Source: a virus. Taken from it: a stretch of 31,940 nucleotides of DNA. Under the pieces are notes generated by a model, which had not been told where the DNA came from, made no database searches, and saw only the letters and a program-made list of their open reading frames with translations. The position numbers were made by a program, and so were the translations under genes. This document shows, in pieces, positions 12,910-21,500 of the stretch. The DNA is taken from the IMG/VR virus record IMGVR_UViG_3300030118_003559, positions 1 to 31,940 of that record; one strand, given 5' to 3'. The stretch's first letter is position 1; each line of letters opens with the position of its first letter.

Positions 12910-13863
12910 TTAGTTAGCTGAATTTGTAATACCATATGTGGTAATATCATCAATAATTCCATACTGTACACCTGCAGTAAATCTCATTACTACTCGTACA
13001 TTTTGTGAACCATCAAGATCAGCCATATCAATTACTTTAACCTCGTTATGGTCTGCAAGTAATCCTGTACCAAAGAAAAGGTTAGATTTCTCTGCTGCTA
13101 TTGCTTTGTTATCTGCAAGTCCATTAGCTACAAATATTTTTACTCCATCAAAAGATAGTGAACCATTGTTCCACCATTGAGTACCTTGTGCATTTGTACC
13201 TGCTGCACCTAAACCAGAACTTCCAAATCCACCTAATGCTCTTACATATGCTCTTGCAATGTTTTGTGAAACATAGATGTTTAAATCTTCACTACCATAA
13301 AGTGTAGAAGGTATTGCATCTACAAGTGAACCAAGTTGTGCAATAACATTTGAAGATGTTACTGTAGTACCTGCTACCTCTTGTGCTGCAGGTAATCCTG
13401 CATCTAATGAAATAAGTTTAGTTAAACCATCAAACTGACCATTGTTAGATGTGTTACCATCCCAAATAGATTGTTCAGTACGTTGTGCTACTTTAGATGC
13501 TACATGAGCAATTAAGAAATCACTAAATGATGGTGGTAAATCCTGATGTGCAGAATATCCCATACCTATTGCTTCCCAATCAGATTGAAAATCTTTTTTA
13601 CAAAGTTGTAAGTTTACTTGTTGAAACTCTGGTTGTAATACTTTTTCTGTAAGTGTAATTGTAGATGTAGGATCAAAATCACAAGTTGCATCTTTTACAA
13701 TTGCATTTGTATCTACTTTCTTAATTACCTCTTTAAACTTTACGTTAGGTTTTACAGTAATACCACCACCTTCAATAGTAGCACCACTTAATAATGCTGC
13801 AGAAATATACTCTCCTGCAAACTCACCTGCATAAGTTGTTGTTATACTTGTTGTTGTTGCCAT
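12910..13863 (-). CDS. Major capsid protein, HK97 fold
   Basis: 317 aa. It follows the scaffold-like gene, as usual for the head module. Length and composition (Ala, Gly, Thr, Asp rich) fit. It shows an E-loop/spine-type helix region, and the C-terminal stretch KVIDMADLDGSQNVRVVMRF, then TAGVQYGIIDDIT, resembles the end of HK97-fold capsids of Bacteroidota phages. Other marks are KDFQSDWEAIGMG (88-100), VAQRTEQSIWDGN (126-138) and STLYGSEDLNIYVSQNIARA (186-205). No delta domain of its own is evident at the N terminus, so the separate 196-aa protein likely serves as scaffold. A strong terminator follows. Confidence 0.85.
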   Translation of the reverse strand: MATTTSITTTYAGEFAGEYISAALLSGATIEGGGITVKPNVKFKEVIKKVDTNAIVKDATCDFDPTSTITLTEKVLQPEFQQVNLQLCKKDFQSDWEAIGMGYSAHQDLPPSFSDFLIAHVASKVAQRTEQSIWDGNTSNNGQFDGLTKLISLDAGLPAAQEVAGTTVTSSNVIAQLGSLVDAIPSTLYGSEDLNIYVSQNIARAYVRALGGFGSSGLGAAGTNAQGTQWWNNGSLSFDGVKIFVANGLADNKAIAAEKSNLFFGTGLLADHNEVKVIDMADLDGSQNVRVVMRFTAGVQYGIIDDITTYGITNSAN

Positions 13864-13869
13864 TTTTTA

Positions 13870-14460
13870 CTATTTATTTTTTAAGTTAGCTATTTTTGAA
13901 AGCACTCTATCGTATGTTGTTTGTGTTCTCTTTTGAGCATACAAGTTCATTACTTTCTTTGTTTCCTTTTCAGGGTTATGTTTAATTTTCTCAACAGGTT
14001 CTTCTACTGCTGATAATTCTTCTTTAGTTTCTGGTTGAGGTTCTTCTGCACTCATTTCATCTTTCTTTTCAATCATGCCTTTGATTTCCTCAATCATTTC
14101 TTTCACCTCTGCCAATTCTTCTTTAGTTGCATATTGCATTTCTTCTTTTTCTTCTTCTAAATTTTCCTCTTTAGATGCTTCTTCTTCAGCAGGTTCTTCT
14201 GCTGCTCCAATAGATGCAATAATACCTTCTTCTTCAACTTTGAGCATCTCTCCATCTTCTAAAGTGTATTCACCTACAGGTAGTGCTACTTTTTCATCTT
14301 CTGTTACAATAAATACTTCACTTCCTGCAGCAAAATTTTCACTTTCTATAACAGTACCATTTTCCAAAGTCGCTTGTGCTAATTTTACTTCTTGGGTTTC
14401 TTCTTTAAGTTCAACTCCAAGAACCTCTTTTACTTTGTTTAACATATCTGTTGCTTTCAT
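13870..14460 (-). CDS. Scaffold-like, highly acidic capsid assembly protein
   Basis: 196 aa. Residues 1-85 hold a compact, Val/Glu-rich domain with a repeated beta-hairpin look (LENGTVIESENFAAG, VGEYTLEDGEMLKVEEEG). Residues 86-160 are extremely acidic (EEPAEEEASKEENLEEEKEE) and coiled-coil-like (YATKEELAEVKEMIEEIK). The C terminus is basic (QKRTQTTYDRVLSKIANLKNK from 175), a usual site for capsid binding by scaffolds. Position just upstream of the capsid gene supports the call. Confidence 0.75.
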   Translation of the reverse strand: MKATDMLNKVKEVLGVELKEETQEVKLAQATLENGTVIESENFAAGSEVFIVTEDEKVALPVGEYTLEDGEMLKVEEEGIIASIGAAEEPAEEEASKEENLEEEKEEMQYATKEELAEVKEMIEEIKGMIEKKDEMSAEEPQPETKEELSAVEEPVEKIKHNPEKETKKVMNLYAQKRTQTTYDRVLSKIANLKNK

Positions 14461-14466
14461 ATATAT

Positions 14467-14474
14467 TACAATAA
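14467..14474 (-). promoter_or_regulatory. TTATTGTA box before scaffold-like gene
   Basis: Minus-strand TTATTGTA lies 6 bases before the ATG at 14460. The bases AACACATTA lie just upstream, as they do before the protease gene at 16773. The shared leader suggests a common promoter or translation element. Confidence 0.4.
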
Positions 14475-14498
14475 ATTAATAATGTGTTTGTTAGATTT

Positions 14499-14843
14499 TT
14501 ATGTAAGTAATCTACTACCTGATTGTGCAATTTTAATTGCATCTCTTGTTCTTCTAAATTTAGTTTTAAGTACATTTTCTGCAGTATCAAGTGTTTTTAC
14601 TGCATCATTTGCACCTAAATCTTGTGCAAGTTTTCTTAATCTACTTGCTTCTTTTTGTAATTCTTCTATCTCTTGCATTACTTTGTAAAGTTCTTTTTCT
14701 GTTGTTTGAGCAACTTTATTTAATCTTAATAAAACATCATAAGGAGTAATTGCATCTGCTTTTTTTAAGATATTTTCTATTCTTCCCAACTCAACTTTCT
14801 CTTTACCTAACTTTGTAAGTATTTTTTTTACTTTTGAATCCAT
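14499..14843 (-). CDS. Small helical protein, paralogue 3 of 3
   Basis: 114 aa, mainly helical, starting MDSKVKKILTKLGKEKVELG. It shares this start pattern (MDxKxxxILxKL) with the two genes upstream (14846-15241 and 15245-15589). The body is heptad-rich (KEASRLRKLAQDLGAND) with a basic C terminus (KFRRTRDAIKIAQSGS). It lies between the protease and scaffold genes, so it probably takes part in head assembly. No known family is recognised. Confidence 0.7.
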   Translation of the reverse strand: MDSKVKKILTKLGKEKVELGRIENILKKADAITPYDVLLRLNKVAQTTEKELYKVMQEIEELQKEASRLRKLAQDLGANDAVKTLDTAENVLKTKFRRTRDAIKIAQSGSRLLT

Positions 14844-14845
14844 AA

Positions 14846-15241
14846 TTATTTTGGTTCTTTATATAAACTTTTCATATTAGATATTACTTGTGTTAATCTT
14901 CTAATAAGTTCATCAGATTTAACCATTTCAGGTACGCTTTGTGGTCTTACATCTAATTCATTAAGTGATTTTACAATCATACCAAAATCTTGTGTAATTT
15001 TTATAATTTGTTTTTCTGATGTATCTGTAAAAACATCCCAATCACTATACACTTTTTTGTATTGTAAATATGCTTTATCAATTTTTTGTTCTTCTCTTGC
15101 AATAGAATTATCTAATTTATCTAATTCTTTAAGTATTGTACTTGGTTTTTTTGCAAGTTCAATCTTTTCTATTTTTTGTAAAGATTGTTTTTGTTGTTCT
15201 TCACTTAACTTTGTAAGTATCTTTTTTGTTTTTGCATCCAT
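14846..15241 (-). CDS. Small helical protein, paralogue 2 of 3
   Basis: 131 aa, starting MDAKTKKILTKLSEEQQKQS. It is related to the flanking genes by its N terminus. The middle (ILKELDKLDNSIAREEQKID, 36-55) is a probable coiled coil, and it contains a YSDWDVFTD stretch absent from the other two. The start lies 3 bases after the upstream stop, so the three genes read as one transcript. Function is unknown; by position it belongs to the head module. Confidence 0.7.
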   Translation of the reverse strand: MDAKTKKILTKLSEEQQKQSLQKIEKIELAKKPSTILKELDKLDNSIAREEQKIDKAYLQYKKVYSDWDVFTDTSEKQIIKITQDFGMIVKSLNELDVRPQSVPEMVKSDELIRRLTQVISNMKSLYKEPK

Positions 15242-15244
15242 ATT

Positions 15245-15589
15245 TTAAAAGTTATTTATAAATCCTTTCATTTTTGTAGCAGTATTTAGTCCTTTAAACT
15301 TGTTTACTACTTTGTCAAACACATCTATAGTATTGGCTTTAGGAATACCCAACTTGTTAAGTAGGTTTGTATATTCTCTTGCTTGTTTTTTATTATCCTC
15401 TACTTTTGCTTCTGTGCTATAATATCTATTCAATAACTGTGATACTTCTTTTTTAAGTGCTACAGCATCTCTTTCTAATCTCTGTACTTCTGCATCTATT
15501 TCTTTTGTAGTTATTTGAAACTTTTCTAATGTCAAATCAACCTTTTGTGTAGAAAACTTTTGTAGTATTTCGTTAGTTTTATTATCCAT
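15245..15589 (-). CDS. Small helical protein, paralogue 1 of 3
   Basis: 114 aa, starting MDNKTNEILQKFSTQKVDLT. This is the most divergent N terminus of the three but has the same pattern and length. It is heptad-rich (IDAEVQRLERDAVALKKEVS, 32-51) and then basic. The start at 15589 lies about 36 bases after the 47-aa Cys-rich gene. It probably arose by tandem duplication with the next two genes. Confidence 0.7.
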   Translation of the reverse strand: MDNKTNEILQKFSTQKVDLTLEKFQITTKEIDAEVQRLERDAVALKKEVSQLLNRYYSTEAKVEDNKKQAREYTNLLNKLGIPKANTIDVFDKVVNKFKGLNTATKMKGFINNF

Positions 15590-15625
15590 ATTTATATAAT
15601 AAGTTTTTTAAGGGTTTGTTGTATT

Positions 15626-15769
15626 TTATGTTCCATCTCCTGTTATATTACCAATACCTTGTGCTTGGTAACTTCCATCACAACACTTTCTTGAATATGT
15701 TCCATCAGGACATAAACAAGCTCTTTTATCACTTTGTGGTGAAGGGTTTCTTTCTTTGTAATCTCTCAT
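15626..15769 (-). CDS. Cys-rich mini-protein with CDGSH-like motif (47 aa)
   Basis: The ATG at 15769 overlaps the protease TGA (ATGA) and the TAA is at 15626-15628. The peptide contains CLCPDGTYSRKCCDGSY (18-34): C-x-C, then nine residues, then C-D-G-S. Spacing is identical to the 27-aa protein at 6397-6480, with Tyr in place of the terminal His and an extra Cys at 29. After it comes QAQGIGNITG. Similar 'CCDGS-x-QAQGIG' peptides recur in Bacteroidota phages as I recall, with unknown function. Iron-sulphur or zinc binding is inferred. The coupling to the protease suggests a virion or head-assembly role. Confidence 0.7.
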   Translation of the reverse strand: MRDYKERNPSPQSDKRACLCPDGTYSRKCCDGSYQAQGIGNITGDGT

Positions 15770-16773
15770 TTTATTGGTACACAATTTGGAACTCTTCTAC
15801 CATTTTTCATTTTAAATCCTATCATTTCATATCCTGCTTCACAAGGTTTTTTAAGTGATGCTTCTAATAAATCTAACTCTTTTAATTTAGAACCTGCCCA
15901 TCTTAAACCTGCTTTACCACCCCACAACAAGTAAGATATAGTACCACATGCTTCATTATCACTTTCATCATAGTATTCACCTGCTCTTGATAAATAACTA
16001 AACATTCTTTTTATAGTTTCTACTGTTATAGGTTCTTTTTTAGCTAATTGTGTTGCTCTAACTTTTCCTACTTGTGTAGCACACTTATTATTTACTTTTT
16101 CATTTAATTCTATACCTCTTTTTGCATTGTTAGATACTGCATCTGGGTAATCTGCATATGATTCAAGTTCTTCACCTGTTAATATTTGTTTTAATTCTGT
16201 AATTAGTGCTTCTGCTTCTGCTTCTTCTATTTTTGCAAGTTCATTTGGTTCATTAGGTCTTTCTGCCCTATCTGCAAAGTAACCTTCTATACTAAATCCT
16301 TTTACCTTTCCTGTTTTTACATAATCATTCCAAACATCATCATTTAAAACTTTCATAGATAACATCCAAGTACCTATTGGCATATCCATACCATATGCTG
16401 CACTTTTATCTTTTTTAGAATCTTCTACTAACCATGATTCAACTGCTACTAAACCATTTAATGGCATACCATGTTCTAATGTTGATTTATCATAGTTACC
16501 TCTTATAAAAAATAATTCACTTGCTTTTCTTACTGTATCTCTTGAAAAATAAATATAGTATTCTTTATCTTCTGTTTTTCTGTATATAGGTTTGTTAGGA
16601 ATAAGAGCAGCACCCATTAGAATACGCTTCTCTTTGTTCACTTCTGCAAATTTAACCTCATGGTTTTTAAGTGCAATAAAATCTTCTTCAATCGCAGGGT
16701 TTTCTACTATAGATACTGCTTCAATTCCTGAAACCTCATCTTCTTCATCTATAAAAAGTTCTACTATATCCAT
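15766..16773 (-). CDS. Prohead protease, XkdF-like, with C-terminal domain
   Basis: 335 aa. Residues 1-170 match the XkdF-like serine protease domain: EHGMPLNGLVAVESW (100-114) with H101 as likely catalytic His, MPIGTWMLSMKV (131-142), then DDVWNDYVKTGKVKGFSIEGYF (split at 145-166) with S161 as likely nucleophile. Residues 205-300 form a second, widespread phage domain of unknown role (AVSNNAKRGIELNEKV and RAGEYYDESDNEACGTISYL). It would cleave the scaffold during head maturation. A TTATTGTA box precedes the start. Confidence 0.8.
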   Translation of the reverse strand: MDIVELFIDEEDEVSGIEAVSIVENPAIEEDFIALKNHEVKFAEVNKEKRILMGAALIPNKPIYRKTEDKEYYIYFSRDTVRKASELFFIRGNYDKSTLEHGMPLNGLVAVESWLVEDSKKDKSAAYGMDMPIGTWMLSMKVLNDDVWNDYVKTGKVKGFSIEGYFADRAERPNEPNELAKIEEAEAEALITELKQILTGEELESYADYPDAVSNNAKRGIELNEKVNNKCATQVGKVRATQLAKKEPITVETIKRMFSYLSRAGEYYDESDNEACGTISYLLWGGKAGLRWAGSKLKELDLLEASLKKPCEAGYEMIGFKMKNGRRVPNCVPIK

Positions 16774-16778
16774 ACTTA

Positions 16779-16786
16779 TACAATAA
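16779..16786 (-). promoter_or_regulatory. TTATTGTA box before protease gene
   Basis: Minus-strand TTATTGTATAAG lies 5 bases before the ATG at 16773, preceded by AACACATTA. The leader resembles that of the scaffold-like gene (14460). Confidence 0.4.
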
Positions 16787-16802
16787 TATTAATGTGTTTT
16801 TG

Positions 16803-18401
16803 TTACCCTATTGAAGCACCTGTTTCTACTTTTCTGTCTAATGCTTGTTGATTAGATACCTCACTACTTACTACAAATGCTTTTATAGGTTTTTGTTGTT
16901 GCCCTTCTATTGTTTCTGCTAATTGGTTTTCTGGTGCTGCTCCTACTACATTAAATGCAGGTGCTTGTGTTGCTACTTCACCTCTACCACCAGATATTCC
17001 ACCACCACCCATAGATGATGCACTTCCTTTTGCTGCTTTTACTGCTGATCTAACTGATGCAATAATTCCTGCTGCTTGTGCTGCAAATGCAATAAGTAAA
17101 GGTATGTTTTGTGGAAATCCTACTTTAGCTGTTGATGCTGCACCTTTAGCTGTATCTACTGTTGCTTCTGATGCCCTTAATGCTATTCTTTGTAAAGTTG
17201 CTTTAGCTTCTGCAATTTGTTCTTTTATAATCATTGCTTGTTTAGCTACAAATAATGCTCTACCTATTTTTGTTTCTGCACCTGCTGAATCTATAACAGC
17301 ATCTAAATTATCTTTTATACCTTGCCTTTCTTCTTCTCTTTGTTGTTTTTTAAGTTCTGCAAGTTCTATTGCTTTTTCTTTTTCTTCATCTAATAAATCA
17401 ACTCTTTCTCTTTCAAGTGCATTTATATTCATTAATTGTTCTGAACGAAAACCTTCTATTTGTGCTAATATACCTTCTCTTTCTGCTTTAGCTTCTAATA
17501 GTGCAATCTGGTTTTCATCATTGTTGTTTTTATCAAATTGTGCTTGTGCAGCAGCTATAACTGCATCTGCATTTGCTAACATTAATCTTTCTTGTTCATC
17601 TAATACTTCTGCAAGTTTATTATTAGCTGCAATTCTTTCTTCTATGGTTTTACTTTCATCATCTCTTATTTGTCTTAACTTCTCTGCTTCTCTATCTTTT
17701 TGTTCTAAAATAATTCTGTTTTGTGCAATACCTACCTCTGCTGCTCTATTTAACTCAACTGTATCTTGTGCTGCTTTAATTGTACTTTTTGCATAATCTG
17801 TAATACCTTTTACAACTGTAGGTAATGTTTCAGATACTTTATCAAATGTATTGTCTACTCCTGTTACAACATCAAATAATTCTTTACCTGCATTTTTAGC
17901 ACTTTCTGCTGCACCTGCAAAATCACCTTTGAATACTTTTACAACAGCTTCACCTAAAAATCCTAAAGCATCTAATGCAGATTGTACCCTTTCTATTACA
18001 TTATCTACTATTGCTCTACCAAAGTTTTTAATTGCATCTACAGGGTTTTCAAATATACCTTTAAAGTAATCTATAACAGTACCTACATTTCTATCTAAAA
18101 AATTAAAGAAATCATTAAAAGCAAGTGATAGTGTTTCAAAAATAGTGTTAAATGTGTTTGCTACTTTTTGATTTTGTTGAAATACCTCTGCTAACTTTGC
18201 AAAAGCAGCAATAGCCAATCCAATACCTGCAGCTTTTATAGCATTACCTATACCTTTTACACCTTTAGCAACACCACTTGATGTATCTTTAACATCTTCT
18301 AAATTTTTGTCTATATTTTCTACACTCTTTGCAACACCTTGTAAATCTTTTTCTGCTTTACCAACTCTTGCTTCAAGTTCTATTGTTTTTGTAATTGCCA
18401 T
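16803..18401 (-). CDS. Tape measure protein
   Basis: 532 aa, helical. Residues 1-50 are coiled-coil-like (LEARVGKAEKDLQGVAKSVE). Hydrophobic segments occur at about 50-70 (IKAAGIGLAIAAFAKLAEVF) and again near 405-425 (GFPQNIPLLIAFAAQAAGII). Residues 220-350 are a long charged helix (QNRIILEQKDREAEKLRQIR). The Gly-rich C terminus (GGGGISGGRGE) follows. This fits a short tape measure that sets tail length and helps DNA entry. About 530 residues predicts a short siphovirus-type tail by the usual roughly 0.15 nm per residue rule. Start selection is supported by overlap with the 50-aa upstream ORF. Confidence 0.85.
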   Translation of the reverse strand: MAITKTIELEARVGKAEKDLQGVAKSVENIDKNLEDVKDTSSGVAKGVKGIGNAIKAAGIGLAIAAFAKLAEVFQQNQKVANTFNTIFETLSLAFNDFFNFLDRNVGTVIDYFKGIFENPVDAIKNFGRAIVDNVIERVQSALDALGFLGEAVVKVFKGDFAGAAESAKNAGKELFDVVTGVDNTFDKVSETLPTVVKGITDYAKSTIKAAQDTVELNRAAEVGIAQNRIILEQKDREAEKLRQIRDDESKTIEERIAANNKLAEVLDEQERLMLANADAVIAAAQAQFDKNNNDENQIALLEAKAEREGILAQIEGFRSEQLMNINALERERVDLLDEEKEKAIELAELKKQQREEERQGIKDNLDAVIDSAGAETKIGRALFVAKQAMIIKEQIAEAKATLQRIALRASEATVDTAKGAASTAKVGFPQNIPLLIAFAAQAAGIIASVRSAVKAAKGSASSMGGGGISGGRGEVATQAPAFNVVGAAPENQLAETIEGQQQKPIKAFVVSSEVSNQQALDRKVETGASIG

Positions 18402-18532
18402 CTCTTATACTGTTTATATCCTTCTTTTATACTCATAGGTATTTTATTTTTACCTAAAGCAATAAATGTATATTGCCCTATATTTTTTTCTTCTTTTGCT
18501 ATTTCAAGCATATCTAAAATATTACTTATCAT
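18380..18532 (-). CDS. Small hypothetical protein (50 aa)
   Basis: The ATG at 18532 overlaps the TGA of the 1277-aa tail gene (ATGA). The TAG at 18380-18382 lies inside the tape-measure start in another frame (overlap 22 bases). The peptide is charged and helical (MISNILDMLEIAKEEKNIGQ, ending in a basic KQYKRWQLQKQ-like run). Overlaps on both sides argue for a real coupled gene. It may be a tail assembly factor, but nothing specific is seen. Confidence 0.6.
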   Translation of the reverse strand: MISNILDMLEIAKEEKNIGQYTFIALGKNKIPMSIKEGYKQYKRWQLQKQ

Positions 18533-21500
18533 GAACATTCATATTTTGTTACTACTGTTGCAGTAGCTGTTTCTATTACAATAAAACCTACAATAGTAAA
18601 TAACGTCATTACACCTTGTCTATCACCTTTATCTTCTAATAATGTTGCTGCTAAATATTTAGGTGAACCTGTGCCAAAATCTTTTGCAAAAACACCAAAA
18701 GAACTTACACCACCATCATAATTAGACTTTCTATTTATTTTAACTTTATCTCCAACATCAGGTTCTCTACCTGCACCTGTATGATAAAAACTTGATACGC
18801 CTAATAATAAATCACCACAATCACTTTGTGTTGCTAAAGAACCTCTTATATCAGCTAAATCTGATAAAGGTGGAATTTCAGAAAACCCAAAACCAATTAC
18901 ATTAGTATTAGTTTTACTTTGTGCAAAACCACTACTAAAATGGTTAGAAATTTGGTTTAATACTATTTTATAACAAGTGCCAAATTGTTGCCTTTCTGTT
19001 ATAATTCCATTAACTACTTTTACACTAAAACCACAATTTAATAATTTTTGTGGGAAATTTTGAGGTGTACCATCACCATTCCAACCCCATTGTGCATAGT
19101 ATCCATCAGGAACAGTTGCTTTTGTTGCTGTTGTTACTGTAGCACTTCCACTTATAAAACCAAAATCAGATTTTCTTTCATCATTCCAATTTGTATATAC
19201 TGCAGTACCTTCATTATAGAATAAATTATAGTTTTGATTTGTTGTGCTATAATTTATATTTGGTGTTCCACTTGGTATAGCTACATCTTTAAATGGTATA
19301 GAAGAAGAACCAAATTCTTTTGCATCATTTTGTGCATCTTCTCTTGATGTAGCACTATACGCAAAACCTGTTCCTGAATTTACTTTTACTCCACCTATTG
19401 TAGCAGGTAAACTCATTTGTGTTTCTAACATACCAGATAAACCATTAGAAGTAACATTATATTGTGTTGCTATTGCACCACTTGGTATTGGTATACCCTC
19501 TACTACATAAGGTACTATTTTAGATTGTATTTCAAATGCACCTGATGTAACATAATCTACTAAATCACCTGCATCTGTTTTTATTCTAATTGTTCTTATT
19601 GTATCAGCAGGGTTATCAGAAGTAGTTGATATTTTATAGTTAATAGAATTTGTTGTTTCACTATATGGTGATGAAGGTACTGTACTTGATGAGGTAATTA
19701 CAGTCATTGCTTCTGCTTCATCAAAATTACTATCTGTATTTGTTCTTGTATAAAACCTATAATATATTGTTTCAGGGTCAGTTAAACCTGTAAGTTCTAA
19801 AAGTTTTTCACCTATTGTTTTATCATCTGTAATTTTATGTTGTGTAACTCCTGATGTTCCTATTATAGTATCTAAATCATCTCCTACTAATTTACTATAA
19901 GTAGAAGTATAAACAAATCCATATTCATCTAAACTTGGTGTATCACCTATTTCACCTAATTGATTTATTTGACCTCTTAATGTTACAGCAGTAGATGAAT
20001 TATTTGTTAATTGACTAACATCAGGTGCTGTAATATCTGCAACAGTAACTACAAGAGGTACATCTACTACTACAGGAATATTACTAATAGAAGTTTCTTG
20101 TGGTACTTCTTCATCAAATGTTACAATAGGTAATTCTGCATTAGCACAACTTAAATCTGCTTTTAATAAAGTATTATCTGCAAGTTCTATAGTTGAATCA
20201 GCAGTATAACATCTTGCATCAGGTGTAAATTTAAGAGGTACAATAGGTTGTATTTCTTCTGTTTGTGTTTCAATAATACCTACTACTTCTTCTTTAATAT
20301 TTATAAGTTCTAAACTTGATAGGTTTGTTTCAAAATTTGTCGTTATTTTATTTATCTTATATAACCTATCAAATATTATAACCTTATCTGCAAGTGATAA
20401 GTTGTGTAACATCTTAATAGGTAAGTATGCTTTTACTGTTGTTAATCTTCTTTGTTTATCAAATATTTCTGTTACATACTTTTTATAATATTGGTCAAAT
20501 AATGTTTTTTGATAAGGTACATTAGTAAACTCATTTTTTTCTGCATTAAAGTTTATATTTTCTGAACCATCTGTACTTAATATGTTTATTAAAGATGTAG
20601 AAACAGAATTAGAAGGTATGTATATTGATGCTTGTGATGTAAGTGTACCACCACTATCTATAACACCTATTTGTTGTGTTTTAAGTATAGGATAAAAAAG
20701 TAAAGGTTTACCAAGATTAGGTTGTTGTTTTATATCTGCACTCCATCCCCATTGAGCATTAGTATTTGCACCATCTGCTACATTTACTAATCTTTCATAT
20801 TTAAAATGTTCAAAAGGTAAACTTACTGTATATGTTTCACCTTCAAACTTTGCACTTGCTTGAAATCTATTTTCACCCCAATCTATGTTAAATAATTCTT
20901 TATGGTTTTTTGCAAAGAAGTTATCTAAACCTTCATATGTAAAATCTATTTGTTTAAAAGGCAATACACTATCTACTGTTGCACTTTGCTTATCAAGATG
21001 TTCTGTTATATCCCATTTGTTTGGGCTTCTATTGTAAAAATCATCTAATGTTTCTACTACTATTACACCTTCATCATTTTGAAATGCTGTTAGGTTAAAC
21101 ATCTTAAATAAACCTGTAAGAAAATCTATTACTTTAATTTCTGGTAGTTGGTTTGATGTGTTTAATGTTACATCTGATAATACTGATGCTGTACCTGTAA
21201 AATGTATATCTGCTATACCACTTAACCTTCTTTTTCTTTGTACATAAAATCTTATTTCATATGTTGATGGTGTATCTGTTTCTATACCAAAACTATAATC
21301 ACCCCTGTTTAATGGTAAATTTCTTATATCTGAATACTCACCTTCTAAATCATCATATCTTTGAAATACATTTCCATTTTCAAATATTACTAAATTATAC
21401 TTTACTGAATTATTACTTGGTACAACTGTAACATCTAATGTTCTTTCTTTCTTTGCTCTACCTGTAGATTGGTCTGATGGTGGTGTAGTAAAGTAATTAT

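Noticed and set aside
14075-14479. 134-aa plus-strand ORF
   Set aside because: Antisense shadow of the acidic scaffold-like gene; Ser/Leu-rich low-complexity product.
17104-17796. 230-aa plus-strand ORF
   Set aside because: It lies antisense to the tape measure gene. Its Ala/Ser/Leu/Cys-rich content is what the reverse strand of a helical Ala/Glu/Lys-rich gene gives, and it has no gene context on the plus strand.
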